In this document: positions 9,543-18,992 of the stretch, piece after piece
Layout: each line of letters starts with the position of its first letter
Numbering within the stretch: position 1 is the stretch's first letter
Assembly: GCA_903863295.1 (NCBI GenBank)
Contig: CAIPBM010000161.1
Span: 1 to 44,039 of the forward strand
Origin: an uncultured Verrucomicrobiota bacterium
GTDB lineage: Bacteria > Verrucomicrobiota > Verrucomicrobiia > Methylacidiphilales > UBA1321
Direction: 5' to 3'
DNA: 44,039 nucleotides
Notes under the pieces: model-generated
Database searches by the model: none
What the model was told of the DNA's origin: nothing
What the model saw: only the letters and a program-made list of their open reading frames with translations
Program-made: the position numbers and the translations under genes

Positions 9543-10655
9543 CTAGGGCGTGTAGCTAATCCCGGTTGCCGAAGAGATATCGACGTTTACAGCGGTATTG
9601 GACGTGACCGTATTGCCGGAGATCGTCGTTCCGTTACAGGCACCGTTGGCATAAATACCGGTGACGTTGAAACGGATCGTGTCATCAATCACGGTATTGT
9701 TCTTTGAGGAAAGGATGGTCAATCCATCGCCACCATTGTATTCGATCGTGTCCTGAAATTTCGTCGCCACGCCGCCGATGGTCGTACCTGATGTTCCCGA
9801 ATCGAGATAAATTCCGCCCTGTTGATTCGGAATAATATTCGAGAGTGCGCCAATGCCCACATTGGAACCGAAAATGACATTATCATGGGCGCGATCAAGA
9901 ATCGCGATGCCATACCCCACGTTACCGGAAGCATATACCGTCGGCTCTACCGAGGGCTGAAATCCGCCAATGGCATTGCCATGGGCCGTTCCGCTGAGGA
10001 CGATGCCATTATATTGATTGGGAATGGACCCATTGATATCGGTGGTCGTGCCCACGGAAGTATCGGTGATTTGCACGCCCGAAGCATTTCCGCCGATCTC
10101 AATTCCGTTGCCGTTATTGCCGGAAATAATGCAGGTGCGGATCGTATTATTGCCTCCCGTTGAGGTGATCAAGATACCATCCTGGCCATTGGGCGCCGCC
10201 ACCACTTTGAAAGCCGGAATACCCCCGAAAGTGTTGAAGGAGATAAATCCGTTCGCGGTATCCACGACTTCAATTCCATTCTCGGTATTTCCGGAAATGA
10301 CATTGCCGAGTGGAATGACGCCACCAATCTGCGTGTTTGCCGAGGAACCACAGATGAGCACGCCATCGCCTGCATTGGGGACAAGGGCGGTATTGTCAGA
10401 TCCCATCCCCACAAAGTTGGCTTGGATGGTCACGTTATTGGAGTTGTTGACCCGGATGCCATTTCCTCCGTTACCCCCGATCACATTGTAAAAAACAAAG
10501 GGATTCTGATACAAAGTGCATCCGATAAAAGAGGTGTCGTTTGCGCTCTCCACGTCGACACCATCAAGGCGGTTTCCCAGGACGTTCGTCCCGGTGAAAT
10601 CGGTGCCGATAAAGTTTCCACTCAACACATTTTGGATGGAACCTCCATTGATCAA
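9543..10655 (-). pseudogene. Beta-helix protein, C-terminal part after in-frame TGA
   Basis: Continues the reading frame of the gene at 10659-12485 directly after its TGA codon (10659-10661), with one GTC codon between the stop and the TTG at 10655. There is no ribosome site and no signal peptide here. The protein is made of right-handed parallel beta-helix rungs with repeated GN.IG, NGI.I and N.I. patterns, and ends in DISSATGISYTP. If the TGA were a sense codon, the two parts would form one protein of about 980 residues. The rung pattern around the break, GNHAN-stop-VLINGG, suggests that Gly (GGA) stood where TGA is now. It is unlikely to be translated alone. Confidence 0.75.
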
Positions 10656-10658
10656 GAC

Positions 10659-12485
10659 TCAGTTAGCATGGTTTCCGGAGATGAGATTTCCCTGCGGAGG
10701 ACGCTGGAAGACCGGTGTTACCGTGCCTTTCGTACCCGTCGGATTATTCAAACCCGTTGCCTGGCCACCGATCAAATTACCCGTTGCGCCCCCCGTGATC
10801 AGAATGCCATTCAGTGCATTTCCAAATGCCGGGTTTGTACTGCCGTGGATATCGGTTCCAATATAGTTCATCGCAACCGTGTTCGCGTTTGAGCCATTGA
10901 GGCTGATGCCATTACCCAGGTTACCGCTGATCACGTTTGAGAGCTGAAATCCAATATTGATGGTCGATTGAAAGGAAAATGTGGGGCTTCCTGCGACGAT
11001 CCCGACCACGTTGTAGCCATAAACGGAATTCGCACTCAAGATTCCTGGAGCTGTGCTGGGATAATTCAAATCCACCCATAAACCCAGGCCAAAAGACGAA
11101 TCGGCCTTGCGTCGAACCGAAACCCACGACCCCTGCTCGAAGCTGGTTCCAGTTTGCAATGAATCGGCACAGAGCGTGTAGACGCCGGGCTCACTGCTGC
11201 TGATGCCTTCAAAGTGCGTAATAAAATTTACCCCGACTGGGCCGTTGGGATAATCAAATGTCGCCCAGTTGGAAAAGGCTCCTGATTTCGCATCGTAATC
11301 AACGAGGTAAGCCCGCCCCTGCGTGAGAGGCCGGTCCTGATGTTTTAAATTATTCGTCACCACCGGGCTGTAGCCCCCGCAGATGGTGTATTTGTTTTTG
11401 CCATTGTACCAGATTCCGTAGGCCGTGGTGGTCTTGGAACCGGGATAGACGATGTTGGTCACAAATGCATGGGTGCGGACGTTATAGATATAGGCAACAC
11501 CACTTCCCGGAGCGGGCTGGCCACCTCCGAGACTGGGGCCATCCGCGTTGCCGACCGCCAAATCCTCCATGGTGCTATGGGTGTACTGATACTTGGCGTT
11601 CGGATAATCGATGCTCAGAAAAGTTCCTCCTGAGGGAAGTTGACTGGTTGTTCCCTGCCAGAGAAAACCGTGATTATAAATTGTGGTATCGCTGCTATTC
11701 CGATAGCTGCCCACGAGCCTGAGCTGACCGCCGTTGAGATTGTCCGGGCCATAAACGCTCGTCGAGGTGATGGTTGAGCCGGGATACTGAACCGTGTAGC
11801 TCGTTCCACCTCCCGATAAGGGTCCAACGTAGAGCAAGCCATTCGCGTCCGACGAACCGCAAATCAAAAACTGTCCTTCATGCGAGCCGTAATTCCTCAA
11901 GCCCTGCCAGGCGGTCACGGGTTGAACGGTAAACTTCGTCGTATCCGAGGTATTGTAATATGAGATACTCGACACCGGATCGTTGCTGCCAATCAGATTC
12001 CCCGAAGACATGGAGAGAATCTTGATCCCGTCACCGGAGTTCGCTGCCACAACTCCCCCCGTCGTCAGGCCAATATAATTACCTTCAATCACACAGCCGG
12101 GAGCCCCTATCGTTAAAGCGTCGCTGGAGGCGTTAACCAAGGAAAGAGCCTTGATCACGGTGCCCGGCGCCCCTTTGGCAATAGTCAAACCCGTGTTGCC
12201 GGAAAAGTTAATCGAAACTACGGGGCTGGAAGAAAAGCCGGGAGCCGTCGTCCCGTCGATGGTCATGGGAGAGTTAATGAGCGGAAGCGATGAAGACAAA
12301 TTAATCGTGCCCGCCGTTGCAAAGGCGATTGTGTTACCGGAGCCACCTCTGGCAGCAAGAATCGCAGCCCGGAACGAGCCCGGACCTGCGTTTTTTAGCG
12401 TAGTTACTGTGTAGGTAGTCGCATTTGCATTTAATGTCATTAACGCAACAGAGAAGCATAGGGAGGCCAAAGAAAGTATTTTCAT
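10659..12485 (-). CDS. Secreted beta-helix protein, N-terminal part
   Basis: 608 residues before an in-frame TGA. A signal peptide (MKILSLASLCFSVALMTLNA, cleavage near Ala22) is followed by beta-helix rungs with a typical start (TVTTLKNAGPGSFRAAIL). An insert of about 340 residues (170-510) is not helix-like: it repeats motifs such as DYPN/QYPG and G-I and resembles HAF-type repeats. Rungs resume at about 511 (NVISGNLGNGISLNGSNANT). Such proteins are extracellular polysaccharide-binding, lyase or adhesion proteins; no catalytic residues can be assigned. Truncation at codon 609 removes the last third. The region looks less G+C-rich than its neighbours. Confidence 0.8.
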   Translation of the reverse strand: MKILSLASLCFSVALMTLNANATTYTVTTLKNAGPGSFRAAILAARGGSGNTIAFATAGTINLSSSLPLINSPMTIDGTTAPGFSSSPVVSINFSGNTGLTIAKGAPGTVIKALSLVNASSDALTIGAPGCVIEGNYIGLTTGGVVAANSGDGIKILSMSSGNLIGSNDPVSSISYYNTSDTTKFTVQPVTAWQGLRNYGSHEGQFLICGSSDANGLLYVGPLSGGGTSYTVQYPGSTITSTSVYGPDNLNGGQLRLVGSYRNSSDTTIYNHGFLWQGTTSQLPSGGTFLSIDYPNAKYQYTHSTMEDLAVGNADGPSLGGGQPAPGSGVAYIYNVRTHAFVTNIVYPGSKTTTAYGIWYNGKNKYTICGGYSPVVTNNLKHQDRPLTQGRAYLVDYDAKSGAFSNWATFDYPNGPVGVNFITHFEGISSSEPGVYTLCADSLQTGTSFEQGSWVSVRRKADSSFGLGLWVDLNYPSTAPGILSANSVYGYNVVGIVAGSPTFSFQSTINIGFQLSNVISGNLGNGISLNGSNANTVAMNYIGTDIHGSTNPAFGNALNGILITGGATGNLIGGQATGLNNPTGTKGTVTPVFQRPPQGNLISGNHAN

Positions 12486-12678
12486 AGTAATGTTCCGTAG
12501 AATTCGGTTTTTGGCTTAGAACGATCCAAGCGTTTAATAATCGTCACCTGCGAATTAATTTTATAGTTCAAAACATCATGAACTTCAATCTATTCTTCAC
12601 CTTAGTCGCTGGAAAACGAGATTTGAATAGCCCAGAGCGAATCCATTCAATCGTGTTCTGAGCCACATCGTGACAGGT

Positions 12679-13575
12679 CTAAAACACTTGCGGCATGCCC
12701 TCAGTCAGGAAACGAATCTGCTGCAAAATACCCGCTTCACTTCCAGCGAGCATGAGGCGCTGGGCAGGCTCGTGCATCGGCTCATAGCTGAGGCGGTAGG
12801 TTCCAAAATGCATCGGAACGAAGGTCGTCGACTTGAGTTCGTGAAAAGCCTGCACCGCCTGCTCCGGCCCCATGTGGACATCGCGGAACGACGGCGGTTC
12901 ATAGGCACCGATCGGGAGGAGAGCGATCTCGGGCGCAAGACGCCGGCCGATCTCCCGGAAGCCGGAGAAGTAAGCGGAGTCCCCGCAATGATAGACCTGC
13001 CGACCCTCGTACTCGATGACGAACCCGCCATAACCCCGGTGCCGGTCGTGGAGCACGCGCGCGCCCCAATGCTTGGCCGGGGTGAAGGTGATCTTCAAGT
13101 CACGATAAGACCACTCGTCCCACCAGTTCATTTCCTGCACCTGCTCAAAGCCGAGATCGTGGACCAAGTTGGTCACCCCGGAGGGCACCACGATGGGCTG
13201 CTGTGCGGCAATCGCGCGGAGGGTCCGCCGATTCAGGTGATCGAAATGGGCGTGGCTGATGAGGACGAGATCAATGTTGGGCAAGTCACTGATGGCCAGC
13301 CCCGCACGCTTGAGCCGCTTGATCACGATCAGCCAGTTCGCCCAATTCGGATCGACCAGAATGTTGTGCCTGGGCGTTTGGATCAGGAACGAGGCGTGCC
13401 CGATCCAGGTCAAACCAATCTGCCCCTGCTGGAGCGTGGGGAAGACAGGACGATGCTCAATGCCCGATTTCTTCACAAAGAAGGAGGGGATTAACACCTC
13501 CGTGATGAAATTGCGCTCGCTCCAGCGCGTGGCTTTTTTCTTCTCTTTCTTCCGTTTGGGATGAGGTACTACCAT
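12679..13575 (-). CDS. NAPE-PLD-like metallo-beta-lactamase hydrolase
   Basis: 298 residues. Zinc-binding motifs of the NAPE-PLD/UlaG branch appear in order: WIGHASFLI, DPNW, SHAHFDH, FTPAKHWGAR, HCGDSAYF and PMHFGTY. The family includes N-acyl-phosphatidylethanolamine phospholipase D and lactonases, so a phospholipid or lactone substrate is plausible but not shown. The N-terminus is strongly basic (KRKKEKKK) with no signal peptide. The ATG at 13575 is the only good start. The gene is divergent from the 5-FCL gene. The 193-base gap towards the beta-helix gene is A+T-rich and holds no visible gene. Confidence 0.85.
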   Translation of the reverse strand: MVVPHPKRKKEKKKATRWSERNFITEVLIPSFFVKKSGIEHRPVFPTLQQGQIGLTWIGHASFLIQTPRHNILVDPNWANWLIVIKRLKRAGLAISDLPNIDLVLISHAHFDHLNRRTLRAIAAQQPIVVPSGVTNLVHDLGFEQVQEMNWWDEWSYRDLKITFTPAKHWGARVLHDRHRGYGGFVIEYEGRQVYHCGDSAYFSGFREIGRRLAPEIALLPIGAYEPPSFRDVHMGPEQAVQAFHELKSTTFVPMHFGTYRLSYEPMHEPAQRLMLAGSEAGILQQIRFLTEGMPQVF

Positions 13576-13643
13576 GGTGACACTTACAACGTGCGATAAC
13601 GCTGTCCTGACGCAACCCCTATCTTGCCCTGAAGAAATCGATA

Positions 13644-14264
13644 ATGAAACGTGATTCTTTGCCCGTGGCCCCCCCCTCCAAGGAGGAACTGCGCCGGATC
13701 ATGCGTGCGCGCCTCCGGGAAATCGACCCGGCACGACGCGCCGAGGCCTCCCTGCTCATCTGCCATGCTGCGGCCCATCTACCGGAATTCAAAAGAGCGC
13801 GATGCGTGGCCCTTTTCTCTCCCCTCGCCTCGGAACCTGATGTGCGGCTGCTCGTCGAGGAAGCCTGGGCCGAGGGAAAGCGGGTCGCCTTTCCCCTCAT
13901 GATCCCGCACAAGAATGGCCCGGAACTCGACTGGCATGAGGTCGCCAACTGGGAGGAATTGGTCGTGCCGGGCCCCTTTGGTTTGCGGGAACCCGATCCG
14001 CTGCGAGCGCCCAGGATTTCCCTGGCGGAACTCGAGTGTGCCTTTATTCCGGGGCTTGCCTTTGAAAAACATGGCCTTCGCCTGGGCCGCGGCGGCGGCT
14101 TCTACGACTATTTTCTTTCCCGAACTCCTGCGAGCCTGCCTCACTTCGGGCTGATGTTTGCCTGTCAGCAGGCGGAGACGATCCCGCATGAACCCCACGA
14201 TCAAAAGCTCCAGGCACTCTTGACCGAGACTCAAACCTGGCGTTTCAAAGCTGGAAAAGCCTAG
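13644..14264 (+). CDS. 5-formyltetrahydrofolate cyclo-ligase
   Basis: Converts 5-formyl-THF to 5,10-methenyl-THF using ATP, recycling a by-product of serine hydroxymethyltransferase. 206 residues, normal for the family. It has the N-terminal SKEELRRIMRARL helix with the substrate-binding basic residues, and LAFEKHGLRLGRGGGFYD, which contains the GRGGGFYD ATP/Mg signature. It belongs with the other folate genes in this window (folB, the MTHFR fusion, gcvT and gcvH), though none is adjacent. It is followed closely by the two TPR genes. Confidence 0.93.
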   Translation: MKRDSLPVAPPSKEELRRIMRARLREIDPARRAEASLLICHAAAHLPEFKRARCVALFSPLASEPDVRLLVEEAWAEGKRVAFPLMIPHKNGPELDWHEVANWEELVVPGPFGLREPDPLRAPRISLAELECAFIPGLAFEKHGLRLGRGGGFYDYFLSRTPASLPHFGLMFACQQAETIPHEPHDQKLQALLTETQTWRFKAGKA

Positions 14265-14281
14265 ACCCACTTTCCGAACGC

Positions 14282-14968
14282 ATGTCCAAACGATTCACTA
14301 AAAGGAACGGTTCTCCGGTTCAAGCTCCGTCCGCCTCTCCGCAAAGTTTTCACGCTTTCCGTACCGCACTTTACGCCTCCTGCTTTGGCGATAAACGTCG
14401 CACCCGCCTCACCCTACTCTTTGCGCTTCTGATCCTGCTCGGCATAGCTGCGGGAACTTACCAATACCGGATCCTTAAACTTAATCATCGTCGTGCCTAC
14501 GTCCACTATCAGCAGGCAAACGATCTTTTCCATCAGGGAAAAGCAGATGCTGCCGCCGCTGAATATCAGTCCGCACTCCTCCTCGATCCTCTCTTTGCAG
14601 AAGCGCACAACAACTACGGCATCGTCCTCTTTCAAAAAGGGGAGATTGACGAGGCCATCGACGAGTACCAGAAAGCACTGCAGATCCATTCCAATTACAC
14701 GGAAGCCCACAATAATCTCGGGGTCTTGCTCTCCAAGGAAAAGCGCTGGGACGAGGCGATCAAGCAATACCGCCAAACCCTCGATCTCGATCCCGATTAT
14801 GTCGGAGCACGCAATAACCTCGCCGTGGCTCTCTTCAACAACGGTCAGACCGATGAAGCCGTGGCCCAGTTGGAAGAAGCCGTGCGACGCAATCCAACCA
14901 ATGTCGACGCACAGAAAAATCTCGCCCGGGTCAAGGCGATCCTTCAGTCCGCACCCGCCTCGAAATGA
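14282..14968 (+). CDS. Membrane-anchored TPR protein
   Basis: 228 residues. A basic N-terminal region precedes one transmembrane helix (LTLLFALLILLGIAAGTYQY, about residues 41-60). At least four tetratricopeptide repeats follow (AHNNYGIVLFQKGEIDEAI and AHNNLGVLLSKEKRWDEAI are clear examples). TPRs mediate protein-protein contacts; this one would face the periplasm. The stop overlaps the next start (ATGA at 14965), so the product probably works together with the following GT-C-like protein. No specific function is known to me. Confidence 0.85.
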   Translation: MSKRFTKRNGSPVQAPSASPQSFHAFRTALYASCFGDKRRTRLTLLFALLILLGIAAGTYQYRILKLNHRRAYVHYQQANDLFHQGKADAAAAEYQSALLLDPLFAEAHNNYGIVLFQKGEIDEAIDEYQKALQIHSNYTEAHNNLGVLLSKEKRWDEAIKQYRQTLDLDPDYVGARNNLAVALFNNGQTDEAVAQLEEAVRRNPTNVDAQKNLARVKAILQSAPASK

Positions 14969-16602
14969 AGACGACGGGATTTCTCCTTCCCCTCCTGTTA
15001 GCGCTCGTGACCTTCCTGGTTTATGGGCCCTCGCTTAAATCCGATTTCGTCTACGATGCGCAACTGGAAATCCTGGAAGAAGGATTCATCACCTCCCCGT
15101 CCAATCTCCCTGACGTCCTTTCGCTCAAGGTCCTGGGCATGCCTCTCCTGCTCGGATCACGCCCCGGGCAACTCCTCTACCTGATGCTGATCGCCAGCAT
15201 CTGCGGCAAGACTCCATTCGGCTATCATCTCTGCAGCAACCTCCTCCATGCGGCGAACGTTGCACTTCTCTTCATTCTGCTGCGCCGATTGATCGCGGCT
15301 GAATTCACGGGCCTCACGGCAGATGGAGCAGGCAAAGCCAACTGGGCCGCGGTGGTAGTAACCTTGATCTTTGCTCTTCATCCCATCGCGGTCGAACCGG
15401 TTGCGGAGATCAGTTACAGCTCCTCCCTCCTGGTAACACTCTTCACGTTGTTGGCCCTCCTTGCGGCCACCGCGTTCCGTCCCGATCAACTCCGTTCCAC
15501 TCTCAGCATGGGAAGTGCCGGAACCCTCTGCGCCCTGGCGGCGGTCATGTCGAAGGAATCCGGGATCGCCGCGGCGCTGAGTCTCGTCGTCTATTGGTAT
15601 GTCTTTCGCCGTGCTGAACCCCGTCAACCTTGGTTTCTATTTTTAGGCAGCTCCCTCCTCGTGACCGCTTTGTTTCTGGTAGCCCGCTTTTATTTGGCTC
15701 CGCCATCTCCAACCCATTTCGATTATCTCGGTGGCTCGATTTATCAGGTTTTCCTGATCCAACCCCACCTCTGGGTCTACATGATGGGCAAACTGATCTG
15801 GCCCCTCTCGCTCTCGGCTGATTACACCCCGGAAAACAGCGATGGCATTCCGCTCGTCGTCGGCTATGCCGTTTTGGCCGCCGTTGTCCTCGCCCAGGAT
15901 TGGCTCGCGAATCGAAGCCGGATCGGCGCACTGGGCGTCGCCCTTTATTGGCTGGGATTGCTCACGGTCTCCAATTTTATCCCGCTCTACCGTGCCTTGG
16001 CCGACCGCTTTTATTACCTGCCGCTCGCGGGGATCGCGATGCAACTTCTCGCTTTACTGCTCATCCTGCAAAAGTCATCTCAAGCGTATCGCGCCTTATT
16101 GATTTTACTTCTGGTCGCCCTTATCCCGCTGACCTTTCTGACCTTCCAACGCCAGCAGGTCTTTGCCAATACCATCGCGCTGTGGACCGATACCGTCCGC
16201 GTCAGTCCCACGTCATCGACCGCCCTGGCGGGTTATGGCCTTATCCTTTACCAGCGCGGCCAGGTCGACGAGGCCATCCTCGAATACGAAAAAGCCTTGA
16301 AGATCACGCCCAACACGGTCAAGCCCCTGAACAACTATGGCGTGGCCCTCCTTCACCAAGGGCGAATTGAAGAGGCCTCTGCCGTTTTTCGACACGCCAT
16401 CAGCCTCGATCCCAGGATGGCCGCAGCCCAAGCCAATCTTGGCGCAGCCCTGGCCCGGCAAGGCCAGGTTGAAGAGGCCATTCTCCATCTTCAAGAAGCC
16501 CTCCGGCTGGATCCTGATAATCTTGAAGCCCGGCAAAATTTAGCTACCGAAGAAGCTCGTCTCCATCAGCCTGCGACCGAAAAACAGTCGCCTACTCCTT
16601 GA
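14965..16602 (+). CDS. Multi-pass membrane protein with C-terminal TPRs
   Basis: 545 residues. The first approximately 400 form about ten transmembrane segments with a GT-C glycosyltransferase-like layout. The first loop has SDFVYDAQLE, then FGYHLCSNLLHAANVALLF, then ALHPIAVEPVAEISY, a motif shared with PMT/TMTC-type proteins. Three or more TPRs follow (residues about 415-525: PLNNYGVALLHQGRIEEA, AQANLGAALARQGQVEEA). The architecture is that of TMTC/O-mannosyltransferase-like proteins, so protein or lipid glycosylation is a reasonable guess. The ATG overlaps the preceding stop. It faces the next gene convergently. Confidence 0.8.
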   Translation: MKTTGFLLPLLLALVTFLVYGPSLKSDFVYDAQLEILEEGFITSPSNLPDVLSLKVLGMPLLLGSRPGQLLYLMLIASICGKTPFGYHLCSNLLHAANVALLFILLRRLIAAEFTGLTADGAGKANWAAVVVTLIFALHPIAVEPVAEISYSSSLLVTLFTLLALLAATAFRPDQLRSTLSMGSAGTLCALAAVMSKESGIAAALSLVVYWYVFRRAEPRQPWFLFLGSSLLVTALFLVARFYLAPPSPTHFDYLGGSIYQVFLIQPHLWVYMMGKLIWPLSLSADYTPENSDGIPLVVGYAVLAAVVLAQDWLANRSRIGALGVALYWLGLLTVSNFIPLYRALADRFYYLPLAGIAMQLLALLLILQKSSQAYRALLILLLVALIPLTFLTFQRQQVFANTIALWTDTVRVSPTSSTALAGYGLILYQRGQVDEAILEYEKALKITPNTVKPLNNYGVALLHQGRIEEASAVFRHAISLDPRMAAAQANLGAALARQGQVEEAILHLQEALRLDPDNLEARQNLATEEARLHQPATEKQSPTP

Positions 16603-16623
16603 AAGTCTAAGCAGGGGCTTTGA

Positions 16624-17421
16624 TCAATTGCCTTTGACGTCGGCGAATGCTTTTCTCCACACAGGATCGCTGGGAAAAACCGGGCGCCACGCCAACGACC
16701 ACTTCCGGCCATCAATTTCCACGGCATCATCCGGATTTGCAAATGATACGAATTTCTCCAGGTCACCCTGCATGGAGCTATCGAGGAAAATGGAGAAACC
16801 ATTGCCCCGCGTGATCGCGCGGTCAGAGCCCAGATCGGGCCAGCTCTTCGGCCAAGGAAGCGACTTACCCGGAGCCTCGTCGTCAGGCCAAACCATCGCC
16901 TCCACGTAAACGGGATGCCACCGGCGGGCTTCCTGGAAATCGAGCGTCCATAGATAGTCGTAGAGCTCGCGAATCGCCGCTGGCAGATTCCCACTGTGCG
17001 CCGCTTTTTCACCCTGACGATTGAGCCCATGGACAGAGATGACCGTCTCCCGTCCATCCACATGAAAATAGAAAAGGGCGCTGCCGTCATCCGGTGATTC
17101 CGAGACAGAGTAGACCGGCTTGATCTCGGGTAGATCGGTCACCGTCTCAAGCTTGGCGGTGATGGCGGACAAGGCCTCGTAACTGAGCTTGGCGTAAAAG
17201 TAGGTCGTGCCGCGCTTCCCGGAACCTTCCCGGGCATAGATCACATCGCCATTTTCATAGATGGCGATGTGCGGCGTCTCGGCTCCCACCACCGGAGCCA
17301 GTGGGTCTTCCTCAACCAATACCGCCAGGGGCTGCGGCCCGGCAAAAGGCTGAAAATCCTTGGCCCGGGCGCAAACAGAAAGTCCTATGAAGAAGACGAG
17401 CAGCAAAGTCCGGAACAACAT
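16624..17421 (-). CDS. Secreted protein of unknown function
   Basis: 265 residues with a signal peptide (FRTLLLVFFIGLSVCARA, cleavage near residue 20). The mature part is soluble and mixed alpha/beta, with segments such as HIAIYENGDVIYAREGSG and ALFYFHVDGRETVISVHG. I recognise no domain. It is the last gene of a minus-strand run that starts at 19505, only 14 bases after the gcvH stop, so it may be transcribed with gcvT and gcvH, though a metabolic link is not evident. Confidence 0.75.
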   Translation of the reverse strand: MLFRTLLLVFFIGLSVCARAKDFQPFAGPQPLAVLVEEDPLAPVVGAETPHIAIYENGDVIYAREGSGKRGTTYFYAKLSYEALSAITAKLETVTDLPEIKPVYSVSESPDDGSALFYFHVDGRETVISVHGLNRQGEKAAHSGNLPAAIRELYDYLWTLDFQEARRWHPVYVEAMVWPDDEAPGKSLPWPKSWPDLGSDRAITRGNGFSIFLDSSMQGDLEKFVSFANPDDAVEIDGRKWSLAWRPVFPSDPVWRKAFADVKGN

Positions 17422-17435
17422 AGGACGGCGGGCGT

Positions 17436-17819
17436 TTACTCCCCGATTTGCGCTTTATAACCGGCCGCATCCTTCAAGGCCTCAAGCTCCGCAGGCTGCG
17501 ACACCTTGATACGATAGAGCCATGCCGCGCCGTAGGAGTCCTGGTTGACCAGTTCCGGCTGTTTGACGAGTTGCGCGTTAACCTCGACGACTTCACCCGT
17601 GACCGGCGAATAGATATCGGATGCGGCCTTGACCGATTCAATGACCGCAATCGTCGCACCTGCCGTGGCCTGTGCGCCGACTTTGGGCAAATCAACGTAG
17701 ACCACGTCGCTAAGTTCCTGCTGCGCGTGATCCGTGATGCCGACGGTGCCGATTCCTCCCTCAACGGAAATCCATTCGTGGGAGGCGGCGTAACGAAGTT
17801 GTTCGGGTATATTGCTCAT
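17436..17819 (-). CDS. gcvH: Glycine cleavage system H protein
   Basis: Lipoyl carrier that shuttles the aminomethyl group between the P, T and L proteins of the glycine cleavage complex. 127 residues, the family length. It has HEWISVE at the start, GITDHAQQELSDVVYVDLP and the lipoylation site ESVKAASD with Lys64. The start lies 18 bases downstream of the gcvT stop, the usual T-H order. No gcvP gene follows in this window, so the decarboxylase must be elsewhere. Confidence 0.97.
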   Translation of the reverse strand: MSNIPEQLRYAASHEWISVEGGIGTVGITDHAQQELSDVVYVDLPKVGAQATAGATIAVIESVKAASDIYSPVTGEVVEVNAQLVKQPELVNQDSYGAAWLYRIKVSQPAELEALKDAAGYKAQIGE

Positions 17820-17837
17820 GGGAAATCGAATGCTGGC

Positions 17838-18959
17838 TTACGATTGGCGTTTGTAAAAGGGCTTTTTCACCACTTCCACCTGGACGGGCGTTCCACGCAC
17901 TTGCAGAACCAGCGACGTGCCCGGCTCGGCATAATCCGCTTTCACATAAGCCAGGCCGATCCCGTACCCAAGACTGGGTGATGGCGCTCCGCTGCTTACT
18001 TCACCCACGTCCAGGGCGTCGTGGAAAAGATGATAGTGGGGACGTGGAGGCGGCCCTTGATTCTTGAGGCGAAAGGCGATCAGTTTCTCCTTCACCCCCT
18101 CGATCTTTTGCTTCTCCAATACCTCCTTGCCGGGGAACGGGTCCACCTTGGTCAGGGAGACAAAGAACCCAAGCCCTGCTTCCAGCGGAGTCCGCTGCGC
18201 CGAAAGGTCATTCCCATTCAGCGGAAGGCATGCTTCAAGTCGCAATGTATCGCGCGCGCCGAGTCCACACGGTTTCAAGCCGAATGGCTTGCCCGCTTCC
18301 AACAGCGCGAGAAAGAAGCTTTCCGCGATCTCGTTGGCAAAGAAAAGCTCGATACCGTCCTCGCCGGTATAACCGGTCCGCGCGACGAGAATCGGCTGAC
18401 AATTCCAGGAACAATTGGTGATCTGGTTCCGCTTTGGCTCCGTCCAACCGGAAGCGAAGAAGGTGCGGGCAATCTCAAGCGCCTTCGGTCCCTGAAGCGC
18501 GAGGGCACTATAGAGGAAACTCCGGTCCGCAAAGCTGTCGCCCCCGCCAATCGATTCCTTCAGCTTGCCCTGGATCCAGGCCCGGTCTTCGTCAATCTTC
18601 GAGGCATTGACGACCAGTAAATATTCCGTTTCGCGCAGCCGGTAAAGAATCAGGTCATCAATGACGCCCCCTTCTTCATTGAGCATGAGCGTGTATTGTC
18701 CCTCGCCGATGGAGAGCTTCTCCACGTCATTCGTCAGTAATCCGTTCAGAAAACCCTTGGCCTGCGGGTGACTCAGGAAAAACTCACCCATGTGGGAGAT
18801 ATCGAAAAGGCCCGCGGCTTCCCGCACCGCCTTGTGCTCTTCCACGATACCGGTGTACTGAACCGGCATGTGCCATCCGCCGAATTCGACGAGACGCGCA
18901 CCGAGTTTTTGATGGGCGGCATGGAGCGCAGTTTTCTTCAAGGTGGCAGGATCGGTCAT
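17838..18959 (-). CDS. gcvT: Glycine cleavage system aminomethyltransferase (T protein)
   Basis: Transfers the methylene group from H protein-bound aminomethyl to THF, releasing ammonia. 373 residues, normal. Signatures are LVEFGGWHMPVQYTGI, GLFDISHMGE, GGVIDDLILYR with the catalytic Asp, ARTGYTGEDGIEL, and GLGARDTLRLEACLPLNGND. It overlaps nothing and is preceded after 33 bases by an unknown gene. The coupling with gcvH is standard; the lack of gcvP next door is common in genomes where it is encoded separately. Confidence 0.96.
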   Translation of the reverse strand: MTDPATLKKTALHAAHQKLGARLVEFGGWHMPVQYTGIVEEHKAVREAAGLFDISHMGEFFLSHPQAKGFLNGLLTNDVEKLSIGEGQYTLMLNEEGGVIDDLILYRLRETEYLLVVNASKIDEDRAWIQGKLKESIGGGDSFADRSFLYSALALQGPKALEIARTFFASGWTEPKRNQITNCSWNCQPILVARTGYTGEDGIELFFANEIAESFFLALLEAGKPFGLKPCGLGARDTLRLEACLPLNGNDLSAQRTPLEAGLGFFVSLTKVDPFPGKEVLEKQKIEGVKEKLIAFRLKNQGPPPRPHYHLFHDALDVGEVSSGAPSPSLGYGIGLAYVKADYAEPGTSLVLQVRGTPVQVEVVKKPFYKRQS

Positions 18960-18992
18960 AGGTGTAATCTTGGCTAAAAAAGTAAGCTGCTC

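Noticed and set aside
9543-12485. Reading the in-frame TGA as selenocysteine or recoded
   Set aside because: No hairpin of the SECIS type follows the codon, Sec would be odd in a beta-helix rung, and TGA ends several other genes here.
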